From NCBI GenBank assembly GCA_903923395.1, contig CAIXXM010000146.1, forward strand, positions 1-64,000: a DNA stretch of 64,000 nt. The letters are read 5' to 3'. The position numbers and the translations under genes are program-made. The stretch's first letter is position 1. The number at the start of each line of letters is the position of its first letter. This document shows, one piece after another, positions 49,080-58,326 of the stretch. Below the pieces are notes generated by a model that saw only the letters and a program-made list of their open reading frames with translations, did not search any database and was not told the origin of the DNA. The stretch comes from an uncultured Acidobacteriia bacterium. Its GTDB lineage: Bacteria > Acidobacteriota > Terriglobia > Bryobacterales > Bryobacteraceae.

Positions 49080-49505
49080 TTAACCCCGCAGCCTCATCGT
49101 CACGGTTCTGGTGGCGGTATAAGTGCCGGGCAGGATACCGGGGATCGGCACCAGGTTGGGAGTGGTATAACTTACGGAAACCTGGGCCGCTCCATTGGTG
49201 GCGCCGTCCGGGCCAGTGACATAACTCGCCGATACAGTAACCGGCGAACCGTTACACACCGTCGTGCCCGAGCCTACGTTGGGAAGGCCGCGCAAGCTAT
49301 CCAGCGCATAGCCACAGGGAATGGAGGCTGAAGTGCACGTACTGCTGCTGGTGGAACAAACAAGAGCTCCAACACGGGCGGCGCTCTGCACCCCAATCAG
49401 AGCGTAAGAATAAATGCCCATGTCGTAGGCGCCGGCAAACAGAAAGATATACCAGGGCACCAGGAAAGTGAATTCAATCAAATTATTCCCGCGACGACTC
49501 TTCAT
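49080..49505 (-). CDS. TadE-like minor pseudopilin (first gene)
   Basis: 141 residues. It starts SRRGNNLIEFTFLVPWYIFLFAGAYDMGIYSYALIG, with the same NLIEF prepilin-like site and hydrophobic helix. Four cysteines and small polar residues follow. It is the first gene of the trio; a perfect 12-base palindrome lies 11 bases upstream of the ATG (49503-49505). No clear ribosome site. It likely forms part of a Flp-pilus-like surface structure whose main genes lie elsewhere. Confidence 0.8.
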   Translation of the reverse strand: MKSRRGNNLIEFTFLVPWYIFLFAGAYDMGIYSYALIGVQSAARVGALVCSTSSSTCTSASIPCGYALDSLRGLPNVGSGTTVCNGSPVTVSASYVTGPDGATNGAAQVSVSYTTPNLVPIPGILPGTYTATRTVTMRLRG

Positions 49506-49516
49506 ACCCGAAGCTT

Positions 49517-49587
49517 AGTACCGGTACTTCGAACCGTCAAGACTGCGATGGTTAACGCTATCGTCGGTTAGGTTCCTGTTACTAACC
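49517..49587 (-). promoter_or_regulatory. Palindromes upstream of the TadE/TadG trio
   Basis: AGTACCGGTACT at 49517-49528 is a perfect 12-base palindrome. GGTTAG (49566-49571) and CTAACC (49582-49587) form a second inverted repeat with ten bases between. The 227-base gap 49506-49732 holds no gene that I can support. These may be operators for the pilus genes. I could not fix a -35/-10 pair. Confidence 0.4.
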
Positions 49588-49732
49588 TTCCGCGCGGAAA
49601 CTATTGATTCAGCCCAATTCTCCCCAGGATCGCCAGAGCAGGTGCCAGTGATCCGCTCCCTCTCGCTGGTCCCCGTTCCAGAACGTTAGCATCAGCAGTA
49701 CTACCTCGCAGAGAACAGTTACAACGCCTGAC

Positions 49733-50812
49733 TTACTTCACTGCGGTCGCGGGTGCCGCGGTTGCCGAAATCGCCCGGCCAATGGATTCCTGCACCAGCG
49801 GCGACATCACACGGTAGCCGGCGGCGTTCGGGTGCAGCCCGTCGTCCGCAAGATCCGCCTTCAACTGCCCGGTCTCATCTGCCATCGCGGTGTAATAGTC
49901 GAGATAGATCAAGTGCTTCCGGTCCGCAAAGGTCTTGATCCAGCGGTTGATCTCTTTGATGGTTTCGAGCGGGCGGGTCTTGGTCATCTCATAACTCGCC
50001 TTCACGTTTTTGTGATAATCACTGGTCGGCAGAATTGAGGACAGCACCACTTCGATCTTATTCGCGATCGCGATATCAGCCATCATGGCGATGTTATCTT
50101 CGATCACCTTGACCGGCACCCCGCGGGAGATATCATTGGTGCCGCCCAGGATCACAACCACTTTCGGCTTGAGCTCCACTACATCTGGCCGGAAGCGCAT
50201 CAGCATCTGGTCAGTCGTCTGGCCGCTGATGCCTCTGTTGATGAAATCGCGCGGTCCAAAGTATTCGTTCAGCCGCCAGAAATCTGTGATGGAATCCCCC
50301 ATGAAAATGACACGCGGCGCTTTGCCGGGCGCGGGCAGCTTGGAGTTAGCATCTGAATAGCGCTTCAGATTGTTGCGGTCGGCCTCACGGGCTGCCGCGG
50401 CCTGTGTCTGCGCATCGAGTATGGCCTGGAAGTGACGCTGCAGCCGCTGGATACCTTCGCGGATATCGCCGTATTGTTTATCCGCAACCTCCGGGAAAGG
50501 ATAACTGCGGGGGAAAGATTCCGAGACCGCAAGATAGGCCCTGGCTTCCGTCATGAATTGATAAATCAAGCCGGGGTTCTGCGGTGTCTTGCGCATGGCG
50601 GCATAAGTGGTCTGCGCGTTCTGCTGCACGGGTTCAGACGCTTTCACCAACCCCGGCGTGGCGAGCGCGGTGGATTCCATGGCCTGGATAATTTTCGTCG
50701 CAAGCGCCTCCACTTCCCTGGTGCTCATGACCGCTGCGGCGGGTCCGGGGGGCGGTGCGGGAGTCTGCGCGGCCAGCGTTCCCGCGATGATGATTGCTGC
50801 GATCCACTTCAC
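49733..50812 (-). CDS. Exported SGNH/GDSL-type esterase-like protein
   Basis: 359 residues with a signal peptide (KWIAAIIIAGTLAAQ). A helical N-terminal part (about 30-160) precedes an SGNH hydrolase domain: block I IFMGDSITDFW (Ser), block II GISGQTTDQML, block III GGTNDIS (Asn) and block V DGLHPNAAGY (Asp, His). All four catalytic blocks are present. Relatives deacetylate sugars or hydrolyse esters. GTG 50810-50812 has AAGGA about nine bases upstream, and it overlaps the preceding DUF3108 gene by four bases. Confidence 0.85.
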   Translation of the reverse strand: MKWIAAIIIAGTLAAQTPAPPPGPAAAVMSTREVEALATKIIQAMESTALATPGLVKASEPVQQNAQTTYAAMRKTPQNPGLIYQFMTEARAYLAVSESFPRSYPFPEVADKQYGDIREGIQRLQRHFQAILDAQTQAAAAREADRNNLKRYSDANSKLPAPGKAPRVIFMGDSITDFWRLNEYFGPRDFINRGISGQTTDQMLMRFRPDVVELKPKVVVILGGTNDISRGVPVKVIEDNIAMMADIAIANKIEVVLSSILPTSDYHKNVKASYEMTKTRPLETIKEINRWIKTFADRKHLIYLDYYTAMADETGQLKADLADDGLHPNAAGYRVMSPLVQESIGRAISATAAPATAVK

Positions 50813-51573
50813 AGTTTTTCTTCCTTTTCGAGCTTGAATGTCACGGTGCCGACGGTGAATTGCAAACGGATCTGCACCTGCAGCGGCACACGTCTTGCAT
50901 CATCACTCAACCAGACGTGCAGGTGTCCGGATTTGCGGTAAATCACGTTGTTGAAGAGGAAGATTTCATACACTACAGCCTTCTTTGGTCCGGTGACGGT
51001 CTTCAACTCCTCGCGGCGCAGGGCATCTACTTTCGCCCACGCCATCTTCTTGCCATCGCTGACCGGAATGGTGGTGCTCTTTCCCGGTTCCAGGTTCAGG
51101 TTGCGAAGAATCCAGAGCCCGCCCAGCACGTCGAACGCACAGGGCGGAATATCCACGGACTGGTTGGATGTGGTCTTCTTCACCAAATCCTTTTCCTGAT
51201 AGATTGCCTTCTTCGCCCTGGTGTCATATGTGACGCGGGTTTCCTTGTTCCGGCTGCCTTCGTGGGTGGAGAGGAAAGTGTTCTGGGCGCAGAGGTTGGT
51301 GCCCATGGTGGACGTATACTCATCACCCACGCGGATGAACTTCGAAACCAGGCCGGAGGATTCCAGGCGCAGCTTCAACTCCCCGGTGCGCGGCAGCGGT
51401 GTATAAGTCATCTTCGCTGTGCCGGCATTGATGAGCTTCCACTCAATGCCGTACGTGAATGACTCCTTCGGCAGCTGCGCGGGGTTGAGTTTCGGGAGGT
51501 TCGCGCCTGTTTGGGCAGGCAGCAGAGTCAGCGCTCCGCACAGTGCAACCAGTTGTTTGAGAACCTTGGTCAT
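50809..51573 (-). CDS. DUF3108 family exported protein
   Basis: 254 residues. A signal peptide (LKQLVALCGALTLLPAQ) is followed by the DUF3108 pattern FTYGIEWKLINAGTAKMTY near residue 40, FIRVGDEYTSTMG, and a C-terminal beta-rich segment ending VQIRLQFTVGTVTFKLEK. The role is unknown; DUF3108 proteins are periplasmic and often near lipoprotein or exopolysaccharide genes. It is coupled to the SGNH hydrolase by a four-base overlap, suggesting a shared envelope-related task. Confidence 0.72.
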   Translation of the reverse strand: MTKVLKQLVALCGALTLLPAQTGANLPKLNPAQLPKESFTYGIEWKLINAGTAKMTYTPLPRTGELKLRLESSGLVSKFIRVGDEYTSTMGTNLCAQNTFLSTHEGSRNKETRVTYDTRAKKAIYQEKDLVKKTTSNQSVDIPPCAFDVLGGLWILRNLNLEPGKSTTIPVSDGKKMAWAKVDALRREELKTVTGPKKAVVYEIFLFNNVIYRKSGHLHVWLSDDARRVPLQVQIRLQFTVGTVTFKLEKEEKL

Positions 51574-51631
51574 GAAACCGTCAGTTTCCCATACTGGAGC
51601 CGGGCGGAGCGCAGTGTGTGACAGGTCTGTA

Positions 51632-52558
51632 TTACTGATGCCCGCCGCGGTTCATAGCGGTGACACTCAGCATGCCGCCGAGCCCCATCGTTTCCACCGC
51701 GGAAGACGGCACGATCACCATGGACCCCTTCTCTTTCAGCGCTTCGTAAAGCATGTTCATCGCGCGGAGATGCAGTGCCGTGGGGTTGTTTTCGTACACA
51801 AGCGCGGCCTGGGCGAACTTCTCAGAGATCTCGGTTTCCGCCGTGCCGAGGATGATGCGCGCCTGCCGTTCGCGTTCGGCCTGCGCCTGGCGGGACATGG
51901 CGTCTTCCAGAGCCTGCGGAATATGGACGTCGCGGATCTCAACGGATTGCACGGTGATGCCCCACGGATTGGTCTTGGCGTCGAGAATCTTCTGCAATTC
52001 GCGGCCGAGGGTCTCCCGTTCCGTAATCATCTGCGCCAGTTCATGACGGCCAATCGATTCGCGGAGGGCAGTCTGGGCGCTCATATGAATCGCCTGCTGG
52101 AAGTTTTCGACTTCGAGGATGGCCTTTTCCGCATCCCAGACCAGCCAGAAAACAATGGCGTCGACGCCGACCGGGACAGTGTCTTTCGTAAGAGCAGACT
52201 CAGCGCTCACATCGCTGGTGCGGACGCGCTGGTCCACGTAAGTACTGAGCCGGTCAATGATCGGGATGATCAGGAACAGGCCGGGTCCTTTGAGGCCCTT
52301 GAAGCGCCCAAGGCGTAAAACAGCTGCTTTTTCCCACTGGTTTGCGACCTTCACGGCGAGCAGGAAATAAGCGCCGGTGAGGGCGAAGAACGGCATGAAA
52401 AGCGGCTGGTTGGTAATCGCTATCACGATGATTCCGATCAGGATGCAGAACAGAAATACGACAGCACCTTCCACGCAGACAGACTCGCGCCCAACCTGCT
52501 TCATCTGGACTCCTTTTCCAACCAACGAGGGGGAAAGTCCGGGCAACATGAGTGACAT
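51632..52558 (-). CDS. Slipin (SPFH/stomatin-like membrane scaffold)
   Basis: 308 residues. Two hydrophobic stretches lie near the N-terminus (about 31-50, 54-70). The SPFH domain follows (EKAAVLRLGRFKGLKGPGLFLIIPIIDRLSTYVDQRVRT, ALRESIGRHELAQMITERE, IRDVHIPQALEDAMSRQAQAERERQARII) with a helical tail. Slipins organise membrane microdomains; NfeD partners are common but none is here. ATG 52558 (AAGGA five bases upstream) and ATG 52504 (AAGGAG six bases upstream) both have good sites; I give the longer. It follows gntR by 18 bases. Confidence 0.9.
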   Translation of the reverse strand: MSLMLPGLSPSLVGKGVQMKQVGRESVCVEGAVVFLFCILIGIIVIAITNQPLFMPFFALTGAYFLLAVKVANQWEKAAVLRLGRFKGLKGPGLFLIIPIIDRLSTYVDQRVRTSDVSAESALTKDTVPVGVDAIVFWLVWDAEKAILEVENFQQAIHMSAQTALRESIGRHELAQMITERETLGRELQKILDAKTNPWGITVQSVEIRDVHIPQALEDAMSRQAQAERERQARIILGTAETEISEKFAQAALVYENNPTALHLRAMNMLYEALKEKGSMVIVPSSAVETMGLGGMLSVTAMNRGGHQ

Positions 52559-52576
52559 AACGATCCTTCTTTCTTC

Positions 52577-52951
52577 TTACTTGCTGATGAATTCTTTGAG
52601 ACGGGCGCGGAGTTCCTTCACGGTGAACCCTTCGCGTCCGGCGCGGGCGACCACTTCAGCTGCGAACTGGTCAAGCCGTTTTTCGCGGTCAGCGTCATTG
52701 GTTTCCACGGGTTTGTGGGAGACGAAAGTGCCGGTGCCCTGGTGTGTATTCAGAATGCCGGTGAGTTCGAGTTCCCTGTAGGCCCGCACCACAGTGTTCG
52801 GGTTGATGGAGAGATCAACGGCCAGTTGCCGCATGGTGGGCAGGCGTTCGCCGGGTTTGAGTTCTCCGGAGGCGCGTGCTGCGTGGACCTGGTCGATGAT
52901 CTGCCGGTAGACCGGAACGCCGCTTTGTAGGTCGAGGCGGAATGTGATCAC
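52577..52951 (-). CDS. GntR-family regulator, YtrA type
   Basis: 124 residues: a GntR winged helix (VPVYRQIIDQVHAARASGELKPGERLPTMRQLAVDLSINPNTVVRAYRELELTGIL) with only a short C-terminal helix region, the YtrA subfamily layout. Such regulators usually control membrane-transport operons and their own promoter. GTG 52949-52951 is the start; a TGTATTAATACA palindrome begins two bases upstream of it. It is probably co-transcribed with the slipin gene, an unusual partner. Confidence 0.88.
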   Translation of the reverse strand: MITFRLDLQSGVPVYRQIIDQVHAARASGELKPGERLPTMRQLAVDLSINPNTVVRAYRELELTGILNTHQGTGTFVSHKPVETNDADREKRLDQFAAEVVARAGREGFTVKELRARLKEFISK

Positions 52952-52953
52952 AA

Positions 52954-52965
52954 TGTATTAATACA
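52954..52965. promoter_or_regulatory. Palindromic operator at gntR
   Basis: TGTATTAATACA is a perfect 12-base palindrome ending two bases from the gntR GTG, in a locally AT-rich gap. A second half-site-like TTGTAC lies about seven bases further upstream. It fits autorepression by the GntR protein. Confidence 0.55.
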
Positions 52966-53087
52966 CTAGTACAATAGTTGATTGCAAGACTAAAGTTTGG
53001 GGTAATGCGGATCCGCTCGCCAACCTTCTCTCCTGCCGCCAACAGTGAAGCCTGAGCCGCGTTGGATATCATTTCTAGTGATCCGGC

Positions 53088-55058
53088 ATGCCCAACAATA
53101 CTGATCCAGCCCCCAGCAACGACATCATCTCTTCCCTGAACGAAAAGCGCCTCTTCCCGCCCTCGCAGGAATTCAGCGACGCCGCCCATGTGAAGAGCAT
53201 CGCCGAGTACGAAGCCCTCTGCGAGGAAGCCGACCGCGACCCCGAAGGTTTCTGGGGCAAAATCGCCAGCGAATTGCACTGGTTCGAACCCTGGTCCAAG
53301 GTCCTCGAATGGGAAGCCCCCCACGCCAAGTGGTTCACCGGCGGCAAACTCAACATCACCTACAACTGCCTGGACCGCCACTGCCAAACCTGGCGCAAGA
53401 ACAAGGCCGCTCTCATCTGGGAAGGCGAGCCGGGTGACATCCGCACCCTGACTTACCAGCAGCTGCTCAGCGAAGTGTCGAAGTGCGCCAACGTCCTGAA
53501 GAGCCTCGACGTCCAGAAGGGCGACCGCGTCGCGATCTATATGGGTATGGTGCCGGAACTCGCCATCGCCGTGCTGGCTTGCGCACGTCTCGGCGCACCC
53601 CACTCCGTTATCTTCGGCGGCTTCTCCTCCAACGCTCTCGTCGACCGCATCAATGATGCCCAGTGCACCGCCGTCATCACGCAGGATGGCTCCTTCCGCC
53701 GCGGTGTGGAAGTGAAACTCAAGCCCACCGTCGATGAGGCGCTCGCCAACTGCCCCACGGTGAAGAACGTGCTGGTCTACCAGCGCACCAACACTCCGCA
53801 GCACATGCTGCCCGGCCGCGATCACTGGTGGCACGAACTCATGGCCATCCAGAGCGATGACTGCCCCGCGGAACCCGTCGATTCCGAACACCCGCTCTAT
53901 CTGCTCTACACCTCCGGCACCACCGGCAAACCCAAGGGCATCCTCCACACCACCGGCGGCTACTCCGTCGGTACCTACATCACCAGCAAATGGGTCTTCG
54001 ATCTCAAAGATGACGATATCTACTGGTGCACTGCTGATATCGGCTGGGTCACCGGCCACAGCTACATCGTCTACGGACCCCTGCAAAACGGCGCCACCGC
54101 CCTCATGTATGAAGGCGGACCCATGCACCCCCAGCCCGACCGTTTCTGGGACATGATTGAGCGCCACAAGGTCACCGTCTTCTACACCGCCCCCACTGCC
54201 ATCCGCGCCTTCATGCGCATGGGCGAACGCTGGCCAGCGAAGCACCCCATGAAGACTCTGCGCCTGCTGGGCAGCGTCGGCGAACCCATCAACCCCGAAG
54301 CCTGGATGTGGTACCGCAGCAACATAGGCCATGACCGCTGCCCCATCGTAGACACTTGGTGGCAGACCGAAACCGGTGCCATCATGATCAGCCCCATCCC
54401 CGGCGCCACCCCCACCAAGCCCGGGTCCTGTACGCGGCCTTTGCCCGGCATCAAGCTCGAAGTGGTCACCAAGGAAGGCGAGCCCGTGCCGGCAGGTTCC
54501 GGTGGTTACCTCACCGTCCGCCGCCCCTGGCCCTCCATGCTCCGCACCATTTACGGCGACCCCGAACGCTACGTCTCCAGCTACTGGTCCCAAATCCCCG
54601 GTTCGTACTTCACCGGTGACGGTGCCCGCATGGACGAAGATGGCTACATCTGGGTCATGGGCCGCGTGGATGACGTCATCAACGTCTCGGGCCACCGCCT
54701 CAGCACCATGGAAGTGGAAAGCGCCCTCGTCGCCCATCCCAAGGTGACCGAAGCCGCTGTTGTCGGCCGTCCCGATGAGATCAAGGGCCAGGCCATCACC
54801 GCTTTCATCTCCCTCGGGGAGGGCGTGGAAGCAAATGATGATCTGAAGAACGAACTCCGTACCTGGGTCGGCAAGGAAATCGGCTCTCTTGCGAAGCCCG
54901 ATGACATCCGCTTCACCGATTCCCTGCCCAAGACCCGTTCCGGCAAGATCATGCGGCGTCTGCTGCGCGAACTCGCTGCCGGCGGCGAGGTCAAGGGCGA
55001 CGTCACCACGCTCGAAGACCTCGGCGTTCTCTCCAAACTCCGCCAGGACGAAGACTAG
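53088..55058 (+). CDS. acs: Acetyl-CoA synthetase
   Basis: Activates acetate with ATP and CoA to acetyl-CoA. 656 residues, full length. The AMP-binding motif [11 protein letters not shown] starts at 274. The DTWWQTETG block and [32 protein letters not shown] (hinge region) follow. The acetylation-regulated lysine lies in TRSGKIMRR near 618. Conserved opening: [11 protein letters not shown] and WFTGGKLN. The stop shares one base with the nitroreductase start, implying co-transcription. Confidence 0.96.
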   Translation: MPNNTDPAPSNDIISSLNEKRLFPPSQEFSDAAHVKSIAEYEALCEEADRDPEGFWGKIASELHWFEPWSKVLEWEAPHAKWFTGGKLNITYNCLDRHCQTWRKNKAALIWEGEPGDIRTLTYQQLLSEVSKCANVLKSLDVQKGDRVAIYMGMVPELAIAVLACARLGAPHSVIFGGFSSNALVDRINDAQCTAVITQDGSFRRGVEVKLKPTVDEALANCPTVKNVLVYQRTNTPQHMLPGRDHWWHELMAIQSDDCPAEPVDSEHPLYLLYTSGTTGKPKGILHTTGGYSVGTYITSKWVFDLKDDDIYWCTADIGWVTGHSYIVYGPLQNGATALMYEGGPMHPQPDRFWDMIERHKVTVFYTAPTAIRAFMRMGERWPAKHPMKTLRLLGSVGEPINPEAWMWYRSNIGHDRCPIVDTWWQTETGAIMISPIPGATPTKPGSCTRPLPGIKLEVVTKEGEPVPAGSGGYLTVRRPWPSMLRTIYGDPERYVSSYWSQIPGSYFTGDGARMDEDGYIWVMGRVDDVINVSGHRLSTMEVESALVAHPKVTEAAVVGRPDEIKGQAITAFISLGEGVEANDDLKNELRTWVGKEIGSLAKPDDIRFTDSLPKTRSGKIMRRLLRELAAGGEVKGDVTTLEDLGVLSKLRQDED

Positions 55059-55720
55059 TGGATCACCGGCATCTTCCGCTGCAATTTCAGCGTCTGGAGC
55101 CGGAACAACAACTGTCCGAATCGCGGCGCTTTGCCCAGCGCATGGCAGAGCGCCGCACCGTCCGTTTCTTCTCCGATGAGCACGTCCCCTTCGAGCTCAT
55201 CGCCAACGCCATCCAAACGGCCGCCCTGGCCCCCAGCGGCGCAAACCAGCAGCCCTGGCATTTCGTCATCGTCCAGGACCCCGAAATCAAACGCCAAATC
55301 CGCGCTGCCGCTGAAGCCGAAGAGAAACTCAGCTATGAGCACCGCATGCCGCAGGATTGGCTCGATGCGCTCGCACCCCTCGGCACGGACTGGCACAAGC
55401 CCTTTCTCGAAACCGCGCCCTATCTCATCGTGGTTTTCCGTCTCGATTACGGCTTGGCCAAAGACAACCGCAAGATCAAGCATTACTACGTGCAGGAATC
55501 GGTCGGAATCGCCTGCGGATTCCTCCTCGCCGCCCTCCACCTCGCCGGACTGGCCACCCTGACCCACACCCCCAGCCCCATGGGCTTCCTCACCGAAATC
55601 CTGGGCCGCCCGCAAAACGAACGCCCCTTCCTGTTGATTCCCGTCGGCTACCCCGCCGCGGACGCCACCGTGCCGGCCATCACCAAGAAGCCTCTCGAAG
55701 ACGTCATGACACGGCTATAG
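55058..55720 (+). CDS. Nitroreductase-family flavoprotein
   Basis: 220 residues. The FMN-site signatures are RRTVRFFSDEHVPFELI and TAALAPSGANQQPWHFVIV. VQESVGIACGFLLAALHLAGLATLTHTP, where the second FMN region lies, also matches. The closer resemblance is to the iodotyrosine-deiodinase/BluB-like branch, so the reaction may be reductive dehalogenation or nitro reduction. Starts at GTG 55058 overlapping the acs stop. The last six bases overlap the SahR-like gene on the other strand. Confidence 0.82.
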   Translation: MDHRHLPLQFQRLEPEQQLSESRRFAQRMAERRTVRFFSDEHVPFELIANAIQTAALAPSGANQQPWHFVIVQDPEIKRQIRAAAEAEEKLSYEHRMPQDWLDALAPLGTDWHKPFLETAPYLIVVFRLDYGLAKDNRKIKHYYVQESVGIACGFLLAALHLAGLATLTHTPSPMGFLTEILGRPQNERPFLLIPVGYPAADATVPAITKKPLEDVMTRL

Positions 55721-56644
55721 CTTCCCGCCAATCGCCATCAGGGTCTCAAAGTGCGGGGATTCCGCCTCGCGGTGCACCACGGCCGGATCAATACCCTGAA
55801 AGCCGGAGTGCTTCAGCATCTCCAGCAAGTCCACCTGCGTGAAGCCCAGCCACACATCGGCATACAACTCGCGCGCTTCTTCAAAATTGTGCGCGATCAG
55901 GTCCATCACCACCACCCGCCCGCCGGGCCGCAAGATCCGCCAGGCCTCCTCCAGCGCCTTCTGCGGATGCAGCGCATGGTGCAGACTTTGGTGCAGCAGG
56001 ACAAGGTCCACAGAGGCATCTTCAATGGGAAGCTCTTCCAGATCCCCCAGCCGGTATTCCAGGTTCGCGACGCCATTCGTCTTCGCCACGCCCGCGCCAT
56101 ATTCCACCATCTTCGGGGAACTGTCCACTGCAATCACATGCTTCGCACGCTGGGCAAGCAGCAGCGAAAGCGTTCCTTCGCCTGCTCCCAGATCGGCGAT
56201 TTCGAGCGGAGGCAGCAGACGCAGCAACATTTCCGCCAGCCCCTCCCAGCTGCGCCCCGGCACATAGTTCCGCCCAAAGCGCCCGGCAAGTTCATCGAAG
56301 TAATTCCGCAGCTTGTCCTTGCGCTTCTTCAGCACCAGCCGCAGCGCTTCGTTGTCTTTCGCCGCCGCGGGAATCTCCGCCGCCGCGCGCTGCAGCGTCT
56401 CCCGCAGCAGCTTCTCACTGCCCGCCGGCGCCGTCATCCGGTACAGGCTCTTTTGGCCCGCCTTGCGCAGTTCCACCAGTCCGCCAGTCTTCAATTGCGA
56501 AAGCTGCATGGAAATCCGGCTCTGCCCCATGCCCAGAATCTCCTGCAATTCGGCCACGCTCAGTTCCTCCCGCTCCAGCAGACTGAGAATGCGCAGGCGG
56601 CCTTCATCACTAAAAAGACGAATCGCCTTGAGAAAATCGGACAT
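55715..56644 (-). CDS. ArsR-type regulator fused to a SAM methyltransferase (SahR-like)
   Basis: 309 residues. The N-terminal ArsR-type winged helix (about 1-75: [43 protein letters not shown]) has no metal-binding cysteines. The C-terminal half is a class I methyltransferase fold ([15 protein letters not shown] near 150, [26 protein letters not shown]). SahR of Proteobacteria has this domain pair and senses S-adenosylhomocysteine to control ahcY and methionine genes. Here the gene is divergent from ahcY with repeated TATCA half-sites between them, which strongly supports the same role. ATG 56642-56644. Confidence 0.85.
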   Translation of the reverse strand: MSDFLKAIRLFSDEGRLRILSLLEREELSVAELQEILGMGQSRISMQLSQLKTGGLVELRKAGQKSLYRMTAPAGSEKLLRETLQRAAAEIPAAAKDNEALRLVLKKRKDKLRNYFDELAGRFGRNYVPGRSWEGLAEMLLRLLPPLEIADLGAGEGTLSLLLAQRAKHVIAVDSSPKMVEYGAGVAKTNGVANLEYRLGDLEELPIEDASVDLVLLHQSLHHALHPQKALEEAWRILRPGGRVVVMDLIAHNFEEARELYADVWLGFTQVDLLEMLKHSGFQGIDPAVVHREAESPHFETLMAIGGKL

Positions 56645-56648
56645 CGTT

Positions 56649-56676
56649 ATATCAAGCTATCATGATTCGTTGATAG
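56649..56676. promoter_or_regulatory. Candidate SahR operator between sahR-like gene and ahcY
   Basis: Nested inverted repeats lie in the 70-base divergent gap: TATCAA (56650-56655) with TTGATA (56670-56675), and CTATCA (56657-56662) with TGATAG (56671-56676). ATCATGAT at 56659-56666 is also palindromic. TATTCT at 56683-56688 could be the ahcY -10. The TATCA/TGATA composition fits an ArsR-type site. Confidence 0.6.
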
Positions 56677-56714
56677 ATGTGGTATTCTACTTTTCGGAGT
56701 TCAACCAAACTTTT

Positions 56715-58145
56715 ATGAGCACTGCCGTAATGTCAACCGTCGCCGCCGAGTACCGCGTTGCTGACCTGAGCCTCGCTGAATGGGGTCGCAAAGAAATCGC
56801 CATCGCTGAGCACGAAATGCCCGGTTTGATGAGCATCCGGAAGAAGTACGCCGCTGAGAAGCCTCTCGCGGGCGTTCGCATCACCGGTTCGCTGCACATG
56901 ACCATCCAGACCGCGGTCCTGATTGAGACCCTGGTCGACCTCGGCGCGGACGTGCGCTGGGCCAGCTGCAACATCTTCTCCACGCAGGACCACGCCGCTG
57001 CCGCCATCGCCGCTGCCGGTGTTCCCGTGTTCGCCTGGAAGGGTGAAACGCTCGAAGAATTCTGGGAATGCACCTGGAATGCACTGAGCTTCCCCGGCGG
57101 CCTCGGCCCCCAGATGGTCGTCGATGACGGTGGTGACGTCACCCTCATCCTCCACAAGGGCTATGAGATGGAACATGGTTCTGAGTGGGTCAACAGCCCC
57201 TCCGGCAACCACGAAGAACAGGTCATCAAGAACCTGCTCAAGAAGATCCACGCCGAAAGCCCCACCCGCTTCACCGATGTGGTGAAGGAATGGCGCGGCG
57301 TTTCCGAAGAAACCACCACCGGTGTGCACCGCCTCTACAAGATGCAGCGCGAAGGCAAGCTGCTCGTGCCCGCCATCAACGTGAATGACTCGGTGACGAA
57401 GTCGAAGTTCGACAACCTCTATGGCTGCCGCGAATCGCTCGGTGAAAGCATCAAGCGCGCCACGGACGTCATGATGGCCGGCAAGGTCGCAGTGGTTTGC
57501 GGCTACGGCGACGTCGGCAAGGGTTCCGCCCAGAGCCTGCGCGGCCTCGGCGCCCGCGTGATCGTCACGGAAATCGATCCCATCAATGCCCTCCAGGCCG
57601 CGATGGAAGGTTACCAGGTCACCACCATCGAAGAAACGCTTGGTATCGCGGATATCTATGTGACCACCACCGGTAACGTGGATATCATCACTCTCGAACA
57701 CCTGATGCACATGAAAGATCAGGCGATCGTTTGTAACATCGGCCACTTCGACAATGAAATCCAGATTGACCGTCTGAACAAGGCGGAAGGTGTGGTGAAG
57801 ACCAACATCAAGCCCCAGGTGGATAAGTACACCTTCCCCGGCGGCAACGAACTCTTCGTGCTGGCGGAAGGCCGCCTCGTGAACCTCGGCTGCGCCACTG
57901 GCCACCCGAGCTTCGTTATGTCCAACAGCTTCTCCAACCAGACTCTGGCACAGATTGATCTGTGGGCGAAGAAGGATGAGTACAAGGTTGGCGTTTACAC
58001 GCTGCCCAAGTATCTCGATGAAGAAGTAGCACGGTTGCATCTGGAGAAGATCGGCGTGAAGCTGACGACTCTGACGCCGAAGCAGGCCGATTACATCGGC
58101 GTGCCGGTGGAAGGTCCGTACAAGCCGGATACTTACCGCTACTAA
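56715..58145 (+). CDS. ahcY: Adenosylhomocysteinase
   Basis: Hydrolyses S-adenosylhomocysteine to homocysteine and adenosine, relieving product inhibition of methyltransferases. 476 residues. Motifs include [35 protein letters not shown], the NAD loop [21 protein letters not shown] (about 259-280), and the C-terminal NAD-site KPDTYRY with Lys and Tyr. ATG 56715 starts it; ATG 56730 is the alternative, since the CGGAG ribosome-like site is far upstream. It is probably repressed by the divergent SahR-like protein. A strong terminator follows. Confidence 0.97.
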   Translation: MSTAVMSTVAAEYRVADLSLAEWGRKEIAIAEHEMPGLMSIRKKYAAEKPLAGVRITGSLHMTIQTAVLIETLVDLGADVRWASCNIFSTQDHAAAAIAAAGVPVFAWKGETLEEFWECTWNALSFPGGLGPQMVVDDGGDVTLILHKGYEMEHGSEWVNSPSGNHEEQVIKNLLKKIHAESPTRFTDVVKEWRGVSEETTTGVHRLYKMQREGKLLVPAINVNDSVTKSKFDNLYGCRESLGESIKRATDVMMAGKVAVVCGYGDVGKGSAQSLRGLGARVIVTEIDPINALQAAMEGYQVTTIEETLGIADIYVTTTGNVDIITLEHLMHMKDQAIVCNIGHFDNEIQIDRLNKAEGVVKTNIKPQVDKYTFPGGNELFVLAEGRLVNLGCATGHPSFVMSNSFSNQTLAQIDLWAKKDEYKVGVYTLPKYLDEEVARLHLEKIGVKLTTLTPKQADYIGVPVEGPYKPDTYRY

Positions 58146-58169
58146 GGTGTGGTTGAGTTAGGGTGAAAG

Positions 58170-58198
58170 GGCGGAGCCGTGAGGCTCCGCCTTTTTTT
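58170..58198 (+). terminator. Rho-independent terminator of ahcY
   Basis: GGCGGAGCC (58170-58178) pairs perfectly with GGCTCCGCC (58183-58191) around GTGA, followed by seven T (58192-58198). It lies 24 bases after the ahcY stop. Confidence 0.95.
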
Positions 58199-58203
58199 GT
58201 TTG

Positions 58204-58326
58204 AAAAATCCGCTTTAGAAGAACCTCGGCTACCCTCTGAGCGGCTGACGGATTCTCTTCGCGAATGTGTTCGAGGGCGGAGACAAACTGATCAGATGCC
58301 TCCGTGCTCCACCGGATGGGAATCAC
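58204..58326 (-). pseudogene. Truncated ParE/RelE-type toxin fragment
   Basis: GTG 58324-58326 begins IPIRWSTEASDQFVSALEHIREENPSAAQRVAEVLLKRI, about 40 residues that look like the first two helices and first strand of a ParE toxin (typical RWSxxA...DLxxIxxYIxxxNPxAAxRVAExI). The reading then runs into the ahcY terminator and the antisense of ahcY, with no toxin-like sequence, against a usual toxin length near 95. It overlaps the antitoxin stop by four bases as an intact pair would. The catalytic/C-terminal part is lost, so it should be inactive. Confidence 0.6.

Noticed and set aside
49633-49650. Sigma-54 promoter for the TadE gene (TGGCAC on the minus strand)
   Set aside because: The GG to GC spacing is 11, not 10, so it breaks the invariant rule.
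52815-54737. 640-codon open frame antisense to acs
   Set aside because: Gly/Ala/Val/Asp-rich mirror translation of the conserved acs gene; no domain, no ribosome site.
56677-56714. SAH riboswitch before ahcY
   Set aside because: The leader is under 40 bases and shows no SAH-aptamer stems; a protein repressor is encoded next door.
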